Source: Dehalococcoidia bacterium (GTDB lineage: Bacteria; Chloroflexota; Dehalococcoidia; Bin125). Taken from it: 37,197 bases of DNA. How positions within the stretch are numbered: position 1 is the stretch's first letter; each line of letters starts with the position of its first letter. Under the pieces are notes generated by a model. The model had not been told where the DNA came from. It did not search any database and was given only the letters and a program-made list of their open reading frames with translations. The position numbers and the translations under genes are program-made. Below, one piece after another: positions 1 to 10,583 of this stretch. The stretch lies in NCBI GenBank assembly GCA_007571275.1, contig RKRS01000234.1, positions 1-37,197 on the forward strand, in the 5' to 3' direction.

Positions 1-23
1 GTGGCGGAACCGCCGGGGTGGAG

Positions 24-902
24 TTAGATGTTGTCGGGACCCGCATAGAACACGGCAAGATCAAGCGGCCCGCCGGGCGCGGACAGCGCCGCTCGGTCGG
101 GGAACGATACCGGGAGCGGTTCCCACAGACGGCGACCATCGACCTCGGGTGGATTGACGAGGCAACCGAGGACAAGCTCCTGGTAGGGATATCCGTTTCT
201 TGGACCGGCACAGTCATAGATCGGGCGGAACGGATCGTTGTTGGGGTGTGATGGGTGATTGATACCCGCCCAGCCGTTGTAGGCCCAGAGCGCGTAGTAC
301 CAGGATTCGATGTAACTCGGATCGTTCGCGCCGACGATCGGATACAGCGGTTGGTTCCACTTCTCTACCAGGATGCGCGCGCCGGCCGCGATGTTGTAGG
401 CGAAGTGGGTTCCCACCAGCGCCTCATAGCGTGACGGCAACCCGCCATCGTTGATGATGCTGCTGGTGACCTGCATGAGTCCGTAGCCGCAGTCGAACGA
501 GACCAGCGCCGGGCCCAGATCGCCATATGGGACCTCGATGGACGTTTGATTGGTTTTGCTTTCGATCCAGCCGATCGCGTAGAGCAGTTCCGCTGGAATG
601 ACGCTGGAGTCATCTTCGATGCGCTGCGCGCCGACGGTGAGCGTCAGCAGCCGGAACTCGTCGTCGTCGGGAAACAGCTGGTTGACGGCCGCGAGCCGCT
701 GCGCGTCCAGGTACAACTGGCGAGCCCGATCCGCCTCGAAGGACTGGAGCGAGAATGCAGGCCCTCCCCCGCTGTAGGGGCAACTCGATGGCGCGGCCTG
801 CGAGGTATGACCTCTGAGCCACTGTCCGACGACATACCCGCTGCCAAGCAGGATGGAGGCAAGCAAGACGAATCCCAGCAGCCCAGACCTCACGCGGCCC
901 AC
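24..902 (-). CDS. Lytic transglycosylase-like exported/anchored protein
   Basis: 292-residue protein with a hydrophobic segment at about residues 7-29, probably a signal anchor or uncleaved signal peptide, followed by a lysozyme-like (SLT-type) fold. Visible signatures are an AIGWIESKTNQ stretch, whose Glu would be the catalytic acid, a GYGLMQVTSS stretch matching the GLMQ motif, and WAYNGW towards the C-terminus. Family members cleave peptidoglycan glycan strands outside the membrane; that role here is inferred from motifs. The GTG start at 902 overlaps the 3' end of the upstream propeller gene by 13 nt, so the two are probably co-translated. About 20 nt beyond the stop, at 3-14, there is only a 4-bp GGCG/CGCC stem with no T-tract. 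Substrate is unknown. Confidence 0.7.
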   Translation of the reverse strand: MGRVRSGLLGFVLLASILLGSGYVVGQWLRGHTSQAAPSSCPYSGGGPAFSLQSFEADRARQLYLDAQRLAAVNQLFPDDDEFRLLTLTVGAQRIEDDSSVIPAELLYAIGWIESKTNQTSIEVPYGDLGPALVSFDCGYGLMQVTSSIINDGGLPSRYEALVGTHFAYNIAAGARILVEKWNQPLYPIVGANDPSYIESWYYALWAYNGWAGINHPSHPNNDPFRPIYDCAGPRNGYPYQELVLGCLVNPPEVDGRRLWEPLPVSFPDRAALSAPGGPLDLAVFYAGPDNI

Positions 903-2005
903 CAGCCGACAAATCTGATTCCTTCAGGCGCTTCGGACAGTTCGTTGCCCGGACCGCGCAAGACGAGACGTTCGGCTGTCACGTCGCCCGGACCAGCGCC
1001 GCTCAATGACCGTAGCGCCAACCACTGTCCGTTCTCATGCCAGGCTGCGGGTAGGGTGAATCTCTCGTCAGCGTCAGACCAGCTACCGATCTCGAGCGTC
1101 CCGTCAGTGCGCCAGACTGGCGAGGCGCTCTTCACGTACGATCTGTGCGCTGTTGCGGCGGCCTGATCGTCTGCCAACCATCGCTTCGAGACCCAGGGCT
1201 CGCTGGTGTTGGCGGTCGGTACGACCGAGACGTTCAGGCTGAGGCCGCGTTGCTCGGTGAATGCGAGTTGATTGCCGTCCGGCGACAGGGTCCAGTCACG
1301 GGTCATCTCTGCCGAGACTCGCTGCTGATTCAACAATGTCAGGCCGCCACCGTCCAGCTGGAGCTGTGCGACGAATGTGCCGCCGGAACCGAGCAGCGCG
1401 AGCCACAGCATGTCGCCGCGCATCGCAATCGAGTGTGCGCTGCGAACGCCGGGAGGCAGCCAAGCGCCGATCTCCCGACCGCTTTCGGTCTCGATCACTG
1501 CAATCGCGCGGTCGCGGCGAACGACCACCCGCTGACCGTCGTCCGACCACACGACTCCACCTCGTAGATCGAGACCGCCGGCAACCTGCCGCGCGCCCTG
1601 CGCGTCGATCAGCAGGAGCGCTGCGTGCTTGGCCGGATCCCAGCCGGCTGGTGGGATGGTCAGCGCGGCGATCGTTCGGGTATTGAGGTTGACCGCGGCT
1701 GCAATGTCCCAGCCGTTGGCGTGAGGAATGTCGCTTACTTTGATGCGCTTGCCGTCGAGATCGTCGGCGGCTATCAGCCAGAGCGTGGTGTAGGTTCCGT
1801 GATACTCGGACGCGACGAAATGCGCCGCCGACTGTTCATTGTCAGCTCGGAACAGTGAACCGTGACCGAACTCGATCTTGGTATCGGCGCGCGGTACGAG
1901 AAAGCCCAGCAGGGTACCGATGAGCAGGAGCAGCGCGAGCGTCAGCCACACGAACCACTGTCGCCGACCGCGCGGCTTGAATTTCGAGGTATCCACTCTC
2001 AACAT
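890..2005 (-). CDS. Membrane-anchored beta-propeller-like protein of unknown function
   Basis: 371 residues: a short basic N-terminus, one transmembrane segment at about residues 18-38, then an extracytoplasmic domain with repeating beta-rich units. Several units carry WD40/TolB-like phrases such as VVWSDDGQRVVVRR, WTLSPDGNQLAFTE and PVWRTDGTLEIGSW, typical of PD40-type propellers. No catalytic motif is visible, so it is more likely a binding or scaffold protein. It is the first gene of a two-gene minus-strand unit with the transglycosylase-like gene, and it diverges from tyrA across a gap of about 120 bp. A specific function cannot be assigned. Confidence 0.6.
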   Translation of the reverse strand: MLRVDTSKFKPRGRRQWFVWLTLALLLLIGTLLGFLVPRADTKIEFGHGSLFRADNEQSAAHFVASEYHGTYTTLWLIAADDLDGKRIKVSDIPHANGWDIAAAVNLNTRTIAALTIPPAGWDPAKHAALLLIDAQGARQVAGGLDLRGGVVWSDDGQRVVVRRDRAIAVIETESGREIGAWLPPGVRSAHSIAMRGDMLWLALLGSGGTFVAQLQLDGGGLTLLNQQRVSAEMTRDWTLSPDGNQLAFTEQRGLSLNVSVVPTANTSEPWVSKRWLADDQAAATAHRSYVKSASPVWRTDGTLEIGSWSDADERFTLPAAWHENGQWLALRSLSGAGPGDVTAERLVLRGPGNELSEAPEGIRFVGWWAA

Positions 2006-2083
2006 CGGCTCGTCGGCCCCGCCAAGGCCCGCGCTCCGACTCTACCACGAACTCTCAGGCCGCCGGCGCTGTGACGATCACGC

Positions 2084-2092
2084 TGCGATACT
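2084..2092 (+). promoter_or_regulatory. Possible extended -10 promoter element for tyrA
   Basis: TGC followed by GATACT gives an extended -10 look (TGN plus 4 of 6 matches to TATAAT), about 35 nt upstream of the tyrA start. No convincing -35 hexamer lies at the usual spacing. It is the best candidate in the divergent gap between the propeller gene and tyrA. This is weak pattern evidence only. Confidence 0.25.
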
Positions 2093-2127
2093 GTGAGCGT
2101 CAACCAGGGCGTGGACAGGAGGTGCGC

Positions 2128-3156
2128 GTGGCGCGCATTGCAATCATTGGCTTGGGGTACATCGGCGGCTCGATCGGGCTCGGATTGCGTGCGGCGAAGC
2201 TGCGCGACACTGAGGTCGTCGGGTTTGACGACTGGCGCGCCGCGCGCAGTGCCGCCAACAAACAGAACGTCGTCGACAACGTTGTCGGGAGTCCCCGAGA
2301 AGCTGTCGATGGGGCCGGACTGGTCATTCTCGCGACGCCGCCGGCGGCGACGTCGGAATTGCTCGAAGAGATCGCCCCACACTTGGGGCGCGGCGCGGCC
2401 GTGACTGACACCGCCGCGTCCAAAAGCAAGATTGAAGGCTGGGCCGACCAGCACCTGCCCCGCGGCGTGTCCTTCGTCGGAGGGCATCCGATGGCTGGTG
2501 ACGCCTCCGCATTCGGGATCGACAACGCCAGCGCCGACCTGTTTCGGGGCAAGCGCTGGTTTGTCAGTCCGTCGCCTTCGGCCTCAGACAACGCCGTGAA
2601 ATCCGTCCTGGGCATGGTGCGCGAACTGGGCGCGACGCCACACTTCCTCAACGCTGTTGAGCATGACTACGTCATGGCTGGCGTTTCGCACTTGCCCCTG
2701 ATCGTTTCCTCGGCGCTTTTCACGATGCTGCGCGGATCAGACAGCTGGCCCGACTTTGGTCGCGCCGCTGGCGAGACGTTCCGCTCGATGACCGCGTTCA
2801 ACTCGGGCGACCCCAGCATGACGACCGAGATCGCGGTGACCAACAAGGAACAGGTCCAGCACTGGATCGATCGGTTCGTGCTGGAACTGAATCGTGTTCG
2901 CAATCTGTTGGACGAGGAGGAAGAGCAGGTCTTTCTCGAGTACTCATCGGCGCAGATCAATCATGCGAAGTTCCTCGGCGGGGATGATCTCGATCCTGAC
3001 GCCGGAGCAACGCCCGATATCCCCGACGCGACATCCCAGATGGCGGCGCTGCTGGTCAGCCCGCGCCTCTACGACAAGGTGCGAGAAATGACCAGGCGCA
3101 GTGAGGAGAAAGAAAAGCAGCGCGAGGCGCGAGGTCGCCGTTGGGGACGCGGATAA
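2128..3156 (+). CDS. tyrA: Prephenate dehydrogenase
   Basis: Oxidative decarboxylation of prephenate to 4-hydroxyphenylpyruvate with NAD(P), the tyrosine branch from chorismate. The protein starts with a Rossmann fold (RIAIIGLGYIGGSIG), has the family GGHPMAG motif and an EHDYVMAGVSHLP stretch, and ends in an all-helical dimerisation domain; there is no ACT or chorismate mutase fusion. The frame stays open upstream to 2071, but AGGAGG at 2117-2122 lies 5 nt before GTG 2128, and this start puts the nucleotide-binding motif at the very N-terminus, giving 342 residues. The last 25 or so residues are highly charged and probably disordered. aroA begins 4 nt after the stop, so tyrA-aroA-gmk form one transcription unit. 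Confidence 0.92.
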   Translation: MARIAIIGLGYIGGSIGLGLRAAKLRDTEVVGFDDWRAARSAANKQNVVDNVVGSPREAVDGAGLVILATPPAATSELLEEIAPHLGRGAAVTDTAASKSKIEGWADQHLPRGVSFVGGHPMAGDASAFGIDNASADLFRGKRWFVSPSPSASDNAVKSVLGMVRELGATPHFLNAVEHDYVMAGVSHLPLIVSSALFTMLRGSDSWPDFGRAAGETFRSMTAFNSGDPSMTTEIAVTNKEQVQHWIDRFVLELNRVRNLLDEEEEQVFLEYSSAQINHAKFLGGDDLDPDAGATPDIPDATSQMAALLVSPRLYDKVREMTRRSEEKEKQREARGRRWGRG

Positions 3157-3160
3157 TTCG

Positions 3161-4465
3161 ATGGTCGACAGCATCATGGTCGAACCCAGCGGTCCGTTGC
3201 GCGGCGTGCTGAAGGCGCCGGGCGACAAATCGATCTCGCATCGCGCTCTGATCTGCAACGCGCTCGCTCGGGGCGAGGCGCAGATCAGCGGATTGCTCGA
3301 CAGCGCTGACTGCCGTTCGACCATGTGCTGTTTGCGCCAGTGGGGCGTCGAGTTCGAGGAGAGCGGTGACCGCGTCGTAGTCCGAAGCCCGGGACAGAGC
3401 CAATTTCAACCGCCCAACGGAGTGCTCGATTGTGGCAACAGCGGCACCTCGATCCGGCTGCTCAGCGGAGTCGCGGCGGGCCTGCCCTTCCGTAACCAAT
3501 TCGATGGGGACGCATCGCTACGTAAGCGACCGATGCGTCGGGTGTTGGATCCTCTCTCGCGTATGGGGGCAAGAGTCAGCGACGCGGATACCGCGCCGTT
3601 CTGGGTGGATGGCTCCGCAGGAGCGCTGTCGGGATTTGATGGTGAGATTGCGGTCGCCAGCGCGCAGGTCAAGAGCGCCATCGTCTTTGCTGCGTTGCGA
3701 GCCGAGCAACCGAGCAGGATCGTTGAGCCGGGACCCTCACGTGATCACACAGAGCGAATGTTGATCGCAATGGGCGCGGATATCGAGGTTGGCGACGCGA
3801 CGATTCTGGTCCGTCCCGGCGCGGAGCTGGAACCACAGGATGTCGAGGTGCCCGGCGATGTGAGCGCCGCGGCGTTCTGGATGATTGCTGCCGCAATGAC
3901 TCCCGGCTCGGAGGTCGTGTTACCGAACGTGGGGGTGAATCCGCGGCGGACTGGTGTGATTGAGGTGCTACGAAGTATGGGGGCAACGATCGACACGACG
4001 AATCCTCGTGCAGTCTCGGGCGAGCCGGTCGCCGATGTCGTTGTTCATGGATCGCAATTGCACGGGACGATGATCAATGGCGACATGATCGTTCGTGCGA
4101 TTGATGAAATTCCCGCATTAGCGGTCGCCGCCGCTGTTTCGCAGGGCGTGACCGAGATTCGCGACGCCGCCGAATTGCGAGTCAAAGAGTCGGACCGGAT
4201 CGCGACGACGGCAGAGCTGTTGCGGGCGATGGGCGTCACGGTCAGTGAGCAGGACGACGGGATGCGGATCGTCGGTGGTGATCTGCGTGGCGGCACGGTT
4301 GACTCCCATGGCGACCATCGACTGGCGATGGCCGCGGCGGTCGCTGCCTTGGCTGCGGACCCGGAATCCGGCCCAACAATGATCCAGCACGCTGCCGCCG
4401 TCGACATTTCCTATCCCACCTTCTGGCGCGATCTGGATGCATTGCGACATGTCCCAGCTCTCTGA
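3161..4465 (+). CDS. aroA: 3-phosphoshikimate 1-carboxyvinyltransferase (EPSP synthase)
   Basis: Transfers enolpyruvate from PEP to shikimate-3-phosphate, the penultimate step to chorismate. Motifs in order: APGDKSISHRA (phosphate-binding Lys), DCGNSGTSIRLL, GDASLRKRPM, ASAQVKSA, RDHTERML, DEIPALAVAAA, ELRVKESDR and GDHRLAM. The SAQVKS and GDASLxxRPM forms resemble class II enzymes (CP4 and Bacillus type) rather than the E. coli class I form; this classification is by eye. The frame opens upstream at 3101 inside tyrA, but the ATG at 3161, 4 nt after the tyrA stop, gives a standard length of 434 residues. A second ATG at 3176 is also possible. The 3' end overlaps gmk. Confidence 0.95.
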   Translation: MVDSIMVEPSGPLRGVLKAPGDKSISHRALICNALARGEAQISGLLDSADCRSTMCCLRQWGVEFEESGDRVVVRSPGQSQFQPPNGVLDCGNSGTSIRLLSGVAAGLPFRNQFDGDASLRKRPMRRVLDPLSRMGARVSDADTAPFWVDGSAGALSGFDGEIAVASAQVKSAIVFAALRAEQPSRIVEPGPSRDHTERMLIAMGADIEVGDATILVRPGAELEPQDVEVPGDVSAAAFWMIAAAMTPGSEVVLPNVGVNPRRTGVIEVLRSMGATIDTTNPRAVSGEPVADVVVHGSQLHGTMINGDMIVRAIDEIPALAVAAAVSQGVTEIRDAAELRVKESDRIATTAELLRAMGVTVSEQDDGMRIVGGDLRGGTVDSHGDHRLAMAAAVAALAADPESGPTMIQHAAAVDISYPTFWRDLDALRHVPAL

Positions 4466-5069
4466 CAGCGCGCCAATGGCGGTGGTCATTTCCGGGCCGT
4501 CAGGCGCGGGCAAGGACACGGTCATCCGCGCGGCGTTGAAACTCGATGCTTCCCTGGCGACCGTGGCGACCGTCAAAACGCGTCCACCGCGACCTGGCGA
4601 GATCGACGGTGTGCATCAGGTCTTCCTGAGCGAGGAGGAGTTCGACCAATGGTTGGCGGATGACAAGCTGCTGGAACATGCTGAGGTGTACGGGCATCGC
4701 AGTGGAGTGCCTCGTGACGCTGTTGCAGCGCTGTTGGCCGCAGGCCGAACGGTGCTCATCCGCACCGATGTGCAAGGCGCTCGTACGTTGAAGCAACGGC
4801 TGGATGAGCCGCTACTGATATTCATCACCGCGGCCAGCGCGGAGGCGTTGGAACGCAGGATGCGTGACCGCGCCGGAGACTCCGAGCGCGAGATGGCGCA
4901 CCGGTTGGCGGTGGCCGAGGCCGAGATGGCGGAAGCGGAGTGGTTTCATGTGATCATCACCAACAGCGACGGCGAACTACAGCGGGCTGCGAGTGAGTTG
5001 GTCCAGGCCATTCAGGCGGCGCGGCAACGACGAACTGCATGTAGCGCATCTGTGTTGCCCGAGCGTTGA
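4437..5069 (+). CDS. gmk: Guanylate kinase-like protein
   Basis: Phosphorylates GMP to GDP with ATP. The P-loop GPSGAGKDT is near residue 20, followed by TRPPRPGEIDGVHQVFLS (GMP-binding region), EHAEVYGHRSGVPRDAV and a DVQGARTLK stretch, the usual order for the family. Length of 210 residues is normal. Three in-frame ATGs (4437, 4449, 4476) are possible; none has a strong Shine-Dalgarno sequence, and the first two overlap the end of aroA, consistent with coupling. The tail after about residue 195 is not conserved. Its place between aroA and the trp operon is probably just operon packing. A perfect -35 hexamer for the next operon overlaps its stop codon. Confidence 0.85.
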   Translation: MHCDMSQLSDSAPMAVVISGPSGAGKDTVIRAALKLDASLATVATVKTRPPRPGEIDGVHQVFLSEEEFDQWLADDKLLEHAEVYGHRSGVPRDAVAALLAAGRTVLIRTDVQGARTLKQRLDEPLLIFITAASAEALERRMRDRAGDSEREMAHRLAVAEAEMAEAEWFHVIITNSDGELQRAASELVQAIQAARQRRTACSASVLPER

Positions 5070-5093
5070 CAACGCTGGTATCTCCCCTAGCAT
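5066..5093 (+). promoter_or_regulatory. Sigma70-type promoter of the trp operon
   Basis: A perfect TTGACA at 5066-5071, overlapping the gmk stop codon, is followed after 16 nt by TAGCAT at 5088-5093 (4 of 6 matches to the -10 consensus). Transcription would start near 5100, leaving an untranslated leader of about 185 nt before trpE. It is the best promoter match noticed in the window and lies where the trp operon would need one. Confidence 0.6.
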
Positions 5094-5284
5094 TCGTATG
5101 AGAACGGGAGTGGGCAATGCCTGCGATGGCGCCGCGAAGCAACGTGATCACGCTGACGCGTCCGTCCGCCCACTGCCACACATCGGGCGGGCAAGGGGTC
5201 TGGCGAGGCGCACACTGAGTCGCCACGCCTCGAGGTGGATGAATCGATGTTTCCTCCACCCCTGATCCCAAGGAGCCCGTTCCC
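5094..5284 (+). promoter_or_regulatory. Structured leader upstream of trpE, possible attenuator or riboregulator
   Basis: The leader holds several inverted repeats. AGTGGGC (5109-5115) pairs with GCCCACT (5168-5174). A 10-bp palindrome CGTGATCACG lies at 5143-5152. Near trpE three stems compete: TGGCGA/TCGCCA (5201-5206 with 5220-5225), CGAGGCG/CGCCTCG (5204-5210 with 5226-5232) and GGTGGA/TCCACC (5234-5239 with 5255-5260). The first two share bases and cannot form together. The trpE Shine-Dalgarno AAGGAG is at 5270-5275. No Trp-rich leader peptide and no T-box TGGNACCGCG motif are visible, so the mechanism, if any, is unknown. Confidence 0.4.
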
Positions 5285-6789
<1,505 letters not shown>

Positions 6790-6790
<1 letters not shown>

Positions 6791-8055
6791 TGCCGGAGTC
6801 GCTGATCATTGGCTACGGCGTCGTCCTGGATGACGACGGCCGCGTGCTGTTGTTGCGGAGACGGGCGCATGAATCGCTCTGGCCAGACGCGTGGTGGCTG
6901 CCGGGCGAGGTCACCCCGCTCGAAGAGGAGCCGGATGACACGGTCCCGCGCATATTCGAGCGCCTGCTGCGTCAACGGATCCGCGCGGACTACGCCTGCA
7001 CTGTCTACGGTGAGGAGCCATCGAGCGGTCGACACACGGTGCACAATGCCTATGTGGTGACCGTCGCAGCAGCGCTCGATGGAGCGCCGACCGACGAGGC
7101 GAATCCATTTGACGCGATGGAGTGGTGGGACGTGCCCGCGGCGATCGCGGAACTACCACCGGCGCAGGCTGAGCTGTTGACCACAGTCATCCAGCAGCTG
7201 GAGTCGGGTTGGGACTTTGCGACCGACTCCACCCTCGACGATCTGTTCGGTGAGGATGACGCGCCTCCGTCGCCCGCATTACCGCAGCGAACCCACGCCG
7301 AGCGTCGCATCGCAGGCGACGCTATTCTCTCGGAGCTCACCGGTCAAGAGCGCTTCGCCGACGTCATCGAAACCCGCATGGGCCCGTTTGGCTCATACCT
7401 CGTCGATCACATCTGGGGTGATATCTGGCAGGACGGGCTGCTCTCGCGCCGCGATCGCAGCCTCGCTGCCATGGCGGCCGCTGGCGCCCTGATGCAGATC
7501 GACGGCTTCGCATTCAATGCTGCCATTGGCGAGCGCAATGGACTGACCTGCGAGGAGATCGTCGAAGTCTGTGTGCAATTGAGCGTCGAATGCGGATTTC
7601 CGCCCGCCAATCTCGCGTTGACCCGCGTGCTGTCCGATTGGGCCAAAGCAGGAAGTCCATGTGAACCGATTCCCGCGATCGGTAAGGATGACACGCAGCG
7701 ACGGCAAGACGCTGAAAAGGTTTCGCAAGCGCTCACGGGCCGCCACATGAGCGCGCAGACCATCGCCGATGATGCTCAGCGACAACTCGGTTCGCTCGGA
7801 CGGCTGACGGTCGACTGGTCCTGGGGTGACGTCTGGAGCCGCGACGCCCTGCCTCGCAGAGATCGAGCACTGGCAACGCTGGCGATGCATGTTGCAATCG
7901 GACGAGAGCGAGAGCTTGAGTCTGACTTGCAGACCGCTTACCGATTGGGCTGCTCCTGGGACGAGCTGGACGGCGTCATCGCGATCGTCTCGGCCTTCTG
8001 TGGATTACCGCGGGCCTCGGATGCTGCGAGGATTCTGCAGCGACTTCGTGGTTGA
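6790..8055 (+). CDS. Nudix-like domain fused to two carboxymuconolactone decarboxylase-like domains
   Basis: 421 residues in three parts: a Nudix-like fold (about 1-135), an acidic linker, then two CMD/AhpD-like helical repeats (about 170-285 and 325-421). The Nudix box at residues 39-60 keeps Gly39, Glu45 and Glu57 but has Pro-Arg for the usual Arg-Glu (53-54), Arg58 for the second metal-binding Glu and Leu60 for Gly, so hydrolase activity is doubtful. The CMD repeats align with the next gene's product (RRDRSL, EEIVEV and CGFPPA-type phrases) but have Asn243 and Asp379 where that protein has His; there is no AhpD CxxC. A TTG lies one codon upstream, but the ATG overlapping the trpE stop is preferred. 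No function is known; its place in the trp operon is unusual. Confidence 0.8.
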
Positions 8056-8118
8056 TGCCGCCTTCGTAGAATGCGCGCGAACAGACGGCCGCAAACACCT
8101 AAGAAACGAGGAACTGAC

Positions 8119-8914
8119 ATGGCGACTCACTCGGAACGACGCAACGCGGGTAGTGAGTTGTTGGCGGAGATGACCGGTCAGCCGCTCGGCTTCGCTTCGG
8201 CCGCCGAGCAGCGCACCGGCGCGTTCGGGAGCTACGTCGTCGATTACATCTTTGGCCAGGTATGGCAGGGCGCCGAGTTGTCGCGCCGTGACCGCACCAT
8301 CGTCGCGTTGTCGATGCTGGGCGCGCTCGAGCGTTTGCAAGCGGTCCAGTTCCATGCCAGTTTCGGGCCGGCCAACGGTGTTTCACGCGAAGAGATGGTG
8401 GAGATCGCGCTGCAGATCGCCGGGTACTCCGGCTTCCCCGCGGGCAACGAGATGGTCAACGTATTGATCACCATGTGGAGCGAGGCTGACGGCACGCCAT
8501 ACCGGATTCCGCCAGCCGCATACAAGGACGACGATCAGCGCCATCGCGATGCCGTCGACGTGATGCGCACGCTCAATGGGCAGGAAGAGGCGGCGGACCC
8601 CGCCGAAGCGTTGGCCGGGATGGAGCGGATCGGGCCGGTCGGCAAACTCGCGTTTGAGTTTGCCTTCGGTGATCTCTGGTCGCGGACGCAGCTTTCGCGC
8701 CGTGACCGATCGCTGGTCGTGGTCTCGATCCTGGTCGCGCTGACCAAGCCCGATGAGCTGCAGTTCCACATTCCCGGGGCGCTTAACCATGGCGTCACTG
8801 TGGAAGAACTCGAGGGAGTCATGGCGACCGCCGCGCCGTACTGCGGATTTCCGCGCGCGGTCGAGGGCTTCCGAACGCTACGCCGCATTCTGCGCGAACG
8901 GGAGGCTGCCAACG

Positions 8915-8925
<11 letters not shown>
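8119..8925 (+). CDS. Tandem carboxymuconolactone decarboxylase-family protein
   Basis: 268 residues made of two CMD repeats (about 35-125 and 175-265). Each has the family order RRDRxxVxxSxLxAL, a QFH triplet (His79 and His217), an xGVxxEEMxE-type helix start and a (S/C)GFP turn. No CxxC is present, so it resembles gamma-CMD rather than AhpD peroxidase partners. The ATG at 8119 is chosen because GAGGA lies 6 nt upstream; the frame opens earlier at 8071. It is clearly related to the CMD part of the preceding gene and may have arisen by duplication; the two could form a mixed oligomer (inference). Its 3' end overlaps trpG by 11 nt. The substrate is unknown: CMD proteins range from protocatechuate-pathway decarboxylases to stress proteins. 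Confidence 0.85.
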
Positions 8926-9515
<590 letters not shown>

Positions 9516-9523
<8 letters not shown>

Positions 9524-10583
9524 CGCTGATGTCGGCGATTTGGGACAGGCTCTGGCTGCGGTGATTGACGTGCGTCGCGGCCTCACTGACCGTGAAGCGT
9601 CGGTCGCGATGGATGCACTGATGTCGGGTGAGGCGGATGAGATCCAGGCCGCAGCCCTGCTGGCCGGTCTGCGAATGAAGGGCGAGTCAGTCGACGAAGT
9701 GGTCGGCCTGGCCCGTGCCATGCGTGAGCATGCGCTGCATGTCGATCTCGCCGATCTACCGCGACTGGCCGACACCGCCGGCACTGGTGGCTCGGGCAAG
9801 CACACGTTCAACTCATCGACGGCTGCCGGATTCGTGCTCGCTGGCTGCGGCGTGCCAGTGGCTAAGCACGGCAATCGCGCGATGTCTTCGAGTGTCGGCA
9901 GCGCCGACGTGCTGGAAGCGCTTGGCGGCCAGATCGCGCTCGGCCCCGAGCAGGCAGCGAAGCTGATCCGTGAAGTGGGTTTCGGATTCCTGTTTGCGCA
10001 ATCGTTTCACCCTGCGATGCGATTTGTCGCGCCGATTCGGCGACGGATTGGTGTGCGAACCGTGTTCAACATCCTCGGTCCGCTGACCAATCCCGCGCAT
10101 GCGACGCATCAATTGATCGGCGTCGCCCGACCCGAGTTGGGCCCGCTGATGGCGTCGGCGCTGGGCCGACTCGGTGTTCGGCGAGGTCTCGTCGTGCACG
10201 GACACGAGGGTCTTGATGAAGTGTCACCGAGCGGTGAGACGTCCTGCTGGCAGATCGACGGCGACGAGTTGACCGAATTCACGGTGTCGCCGCAGGACTT
10301 CCAGATTCGTCCGGTGCCGCTCACCGCTGTGCGAGGTGGAGAGACCGCCGAGGCGTCCGCGAGCATGATGCGCGAAGTGTTGGGCGGCAAGACATCGGCG
10401 CTGACAGGATTCGTGACGCTGAATGCGGCTGCCGGTTTGTTGGCTGCTGAAGAAGTGCCCACGTTCGCCGAAGGCGTAAGTCGCGCGGCGGAATGTATTG
10501 ACGATCAGCGCGCGCTGCGCAAGCTGGAACTGTTCGTCCAATGCTCGCAATCGATCTCCACCGAATCGCTGGGTTCGACATAA
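9516..10583 (+). CDS. trpD: Anthranilate phosphoribosyltransferase
   Basis: Joins anthranilate to PRPP. Helical N-terminal domain, then the PRPP-binding DTAGTGGSGKHTFNSST at residues 86-102, VAKHGNRAMSS, FAQSFHPAMR, RTVFNILGPLTNPA and the metal-binding GLDEVSP. The phosphate loop reads GTGGS where GTGGD is usual, and the following NIST reads NSST, two substitutions in an otherwise standard enzyme of 355 residues. The ATG at 9516 overlaps the trpG stop by 8 nt; the longer upstream opening lies inside trpG. The stop and the next start share one base (TAATG). Function is secure from overall match; the kinetic effect of the loop changes is unknown. Confidence 0.93.

Noticed and set aside
3..14. 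Terminator after the transglycosylase-like gene
   Set aside because: Only a 4-bp GGCG/CGCC stem with no T-tract, at the window edge.
3101..3160. Upstream GTG start for aroA inside tyrA
   Set aside because: It adds 20 charged residues not found in EPSP synthases; ATG 3161 is the better start.
5098..5265. Small ORF in the trp leader as a possible attenuator peptide
   Set aside because: It holds one Trp codon only, has no good Shine-Dalgarno and runs through the stems; a classical attenuator peptide has two or more adjacent Trp codons.
5094..5284. T-box riboswitch before trpE
   Set aside because: The conserved TGGNACCGCG antiterminator sequence is not present and no terminator with a T-tract is seen.
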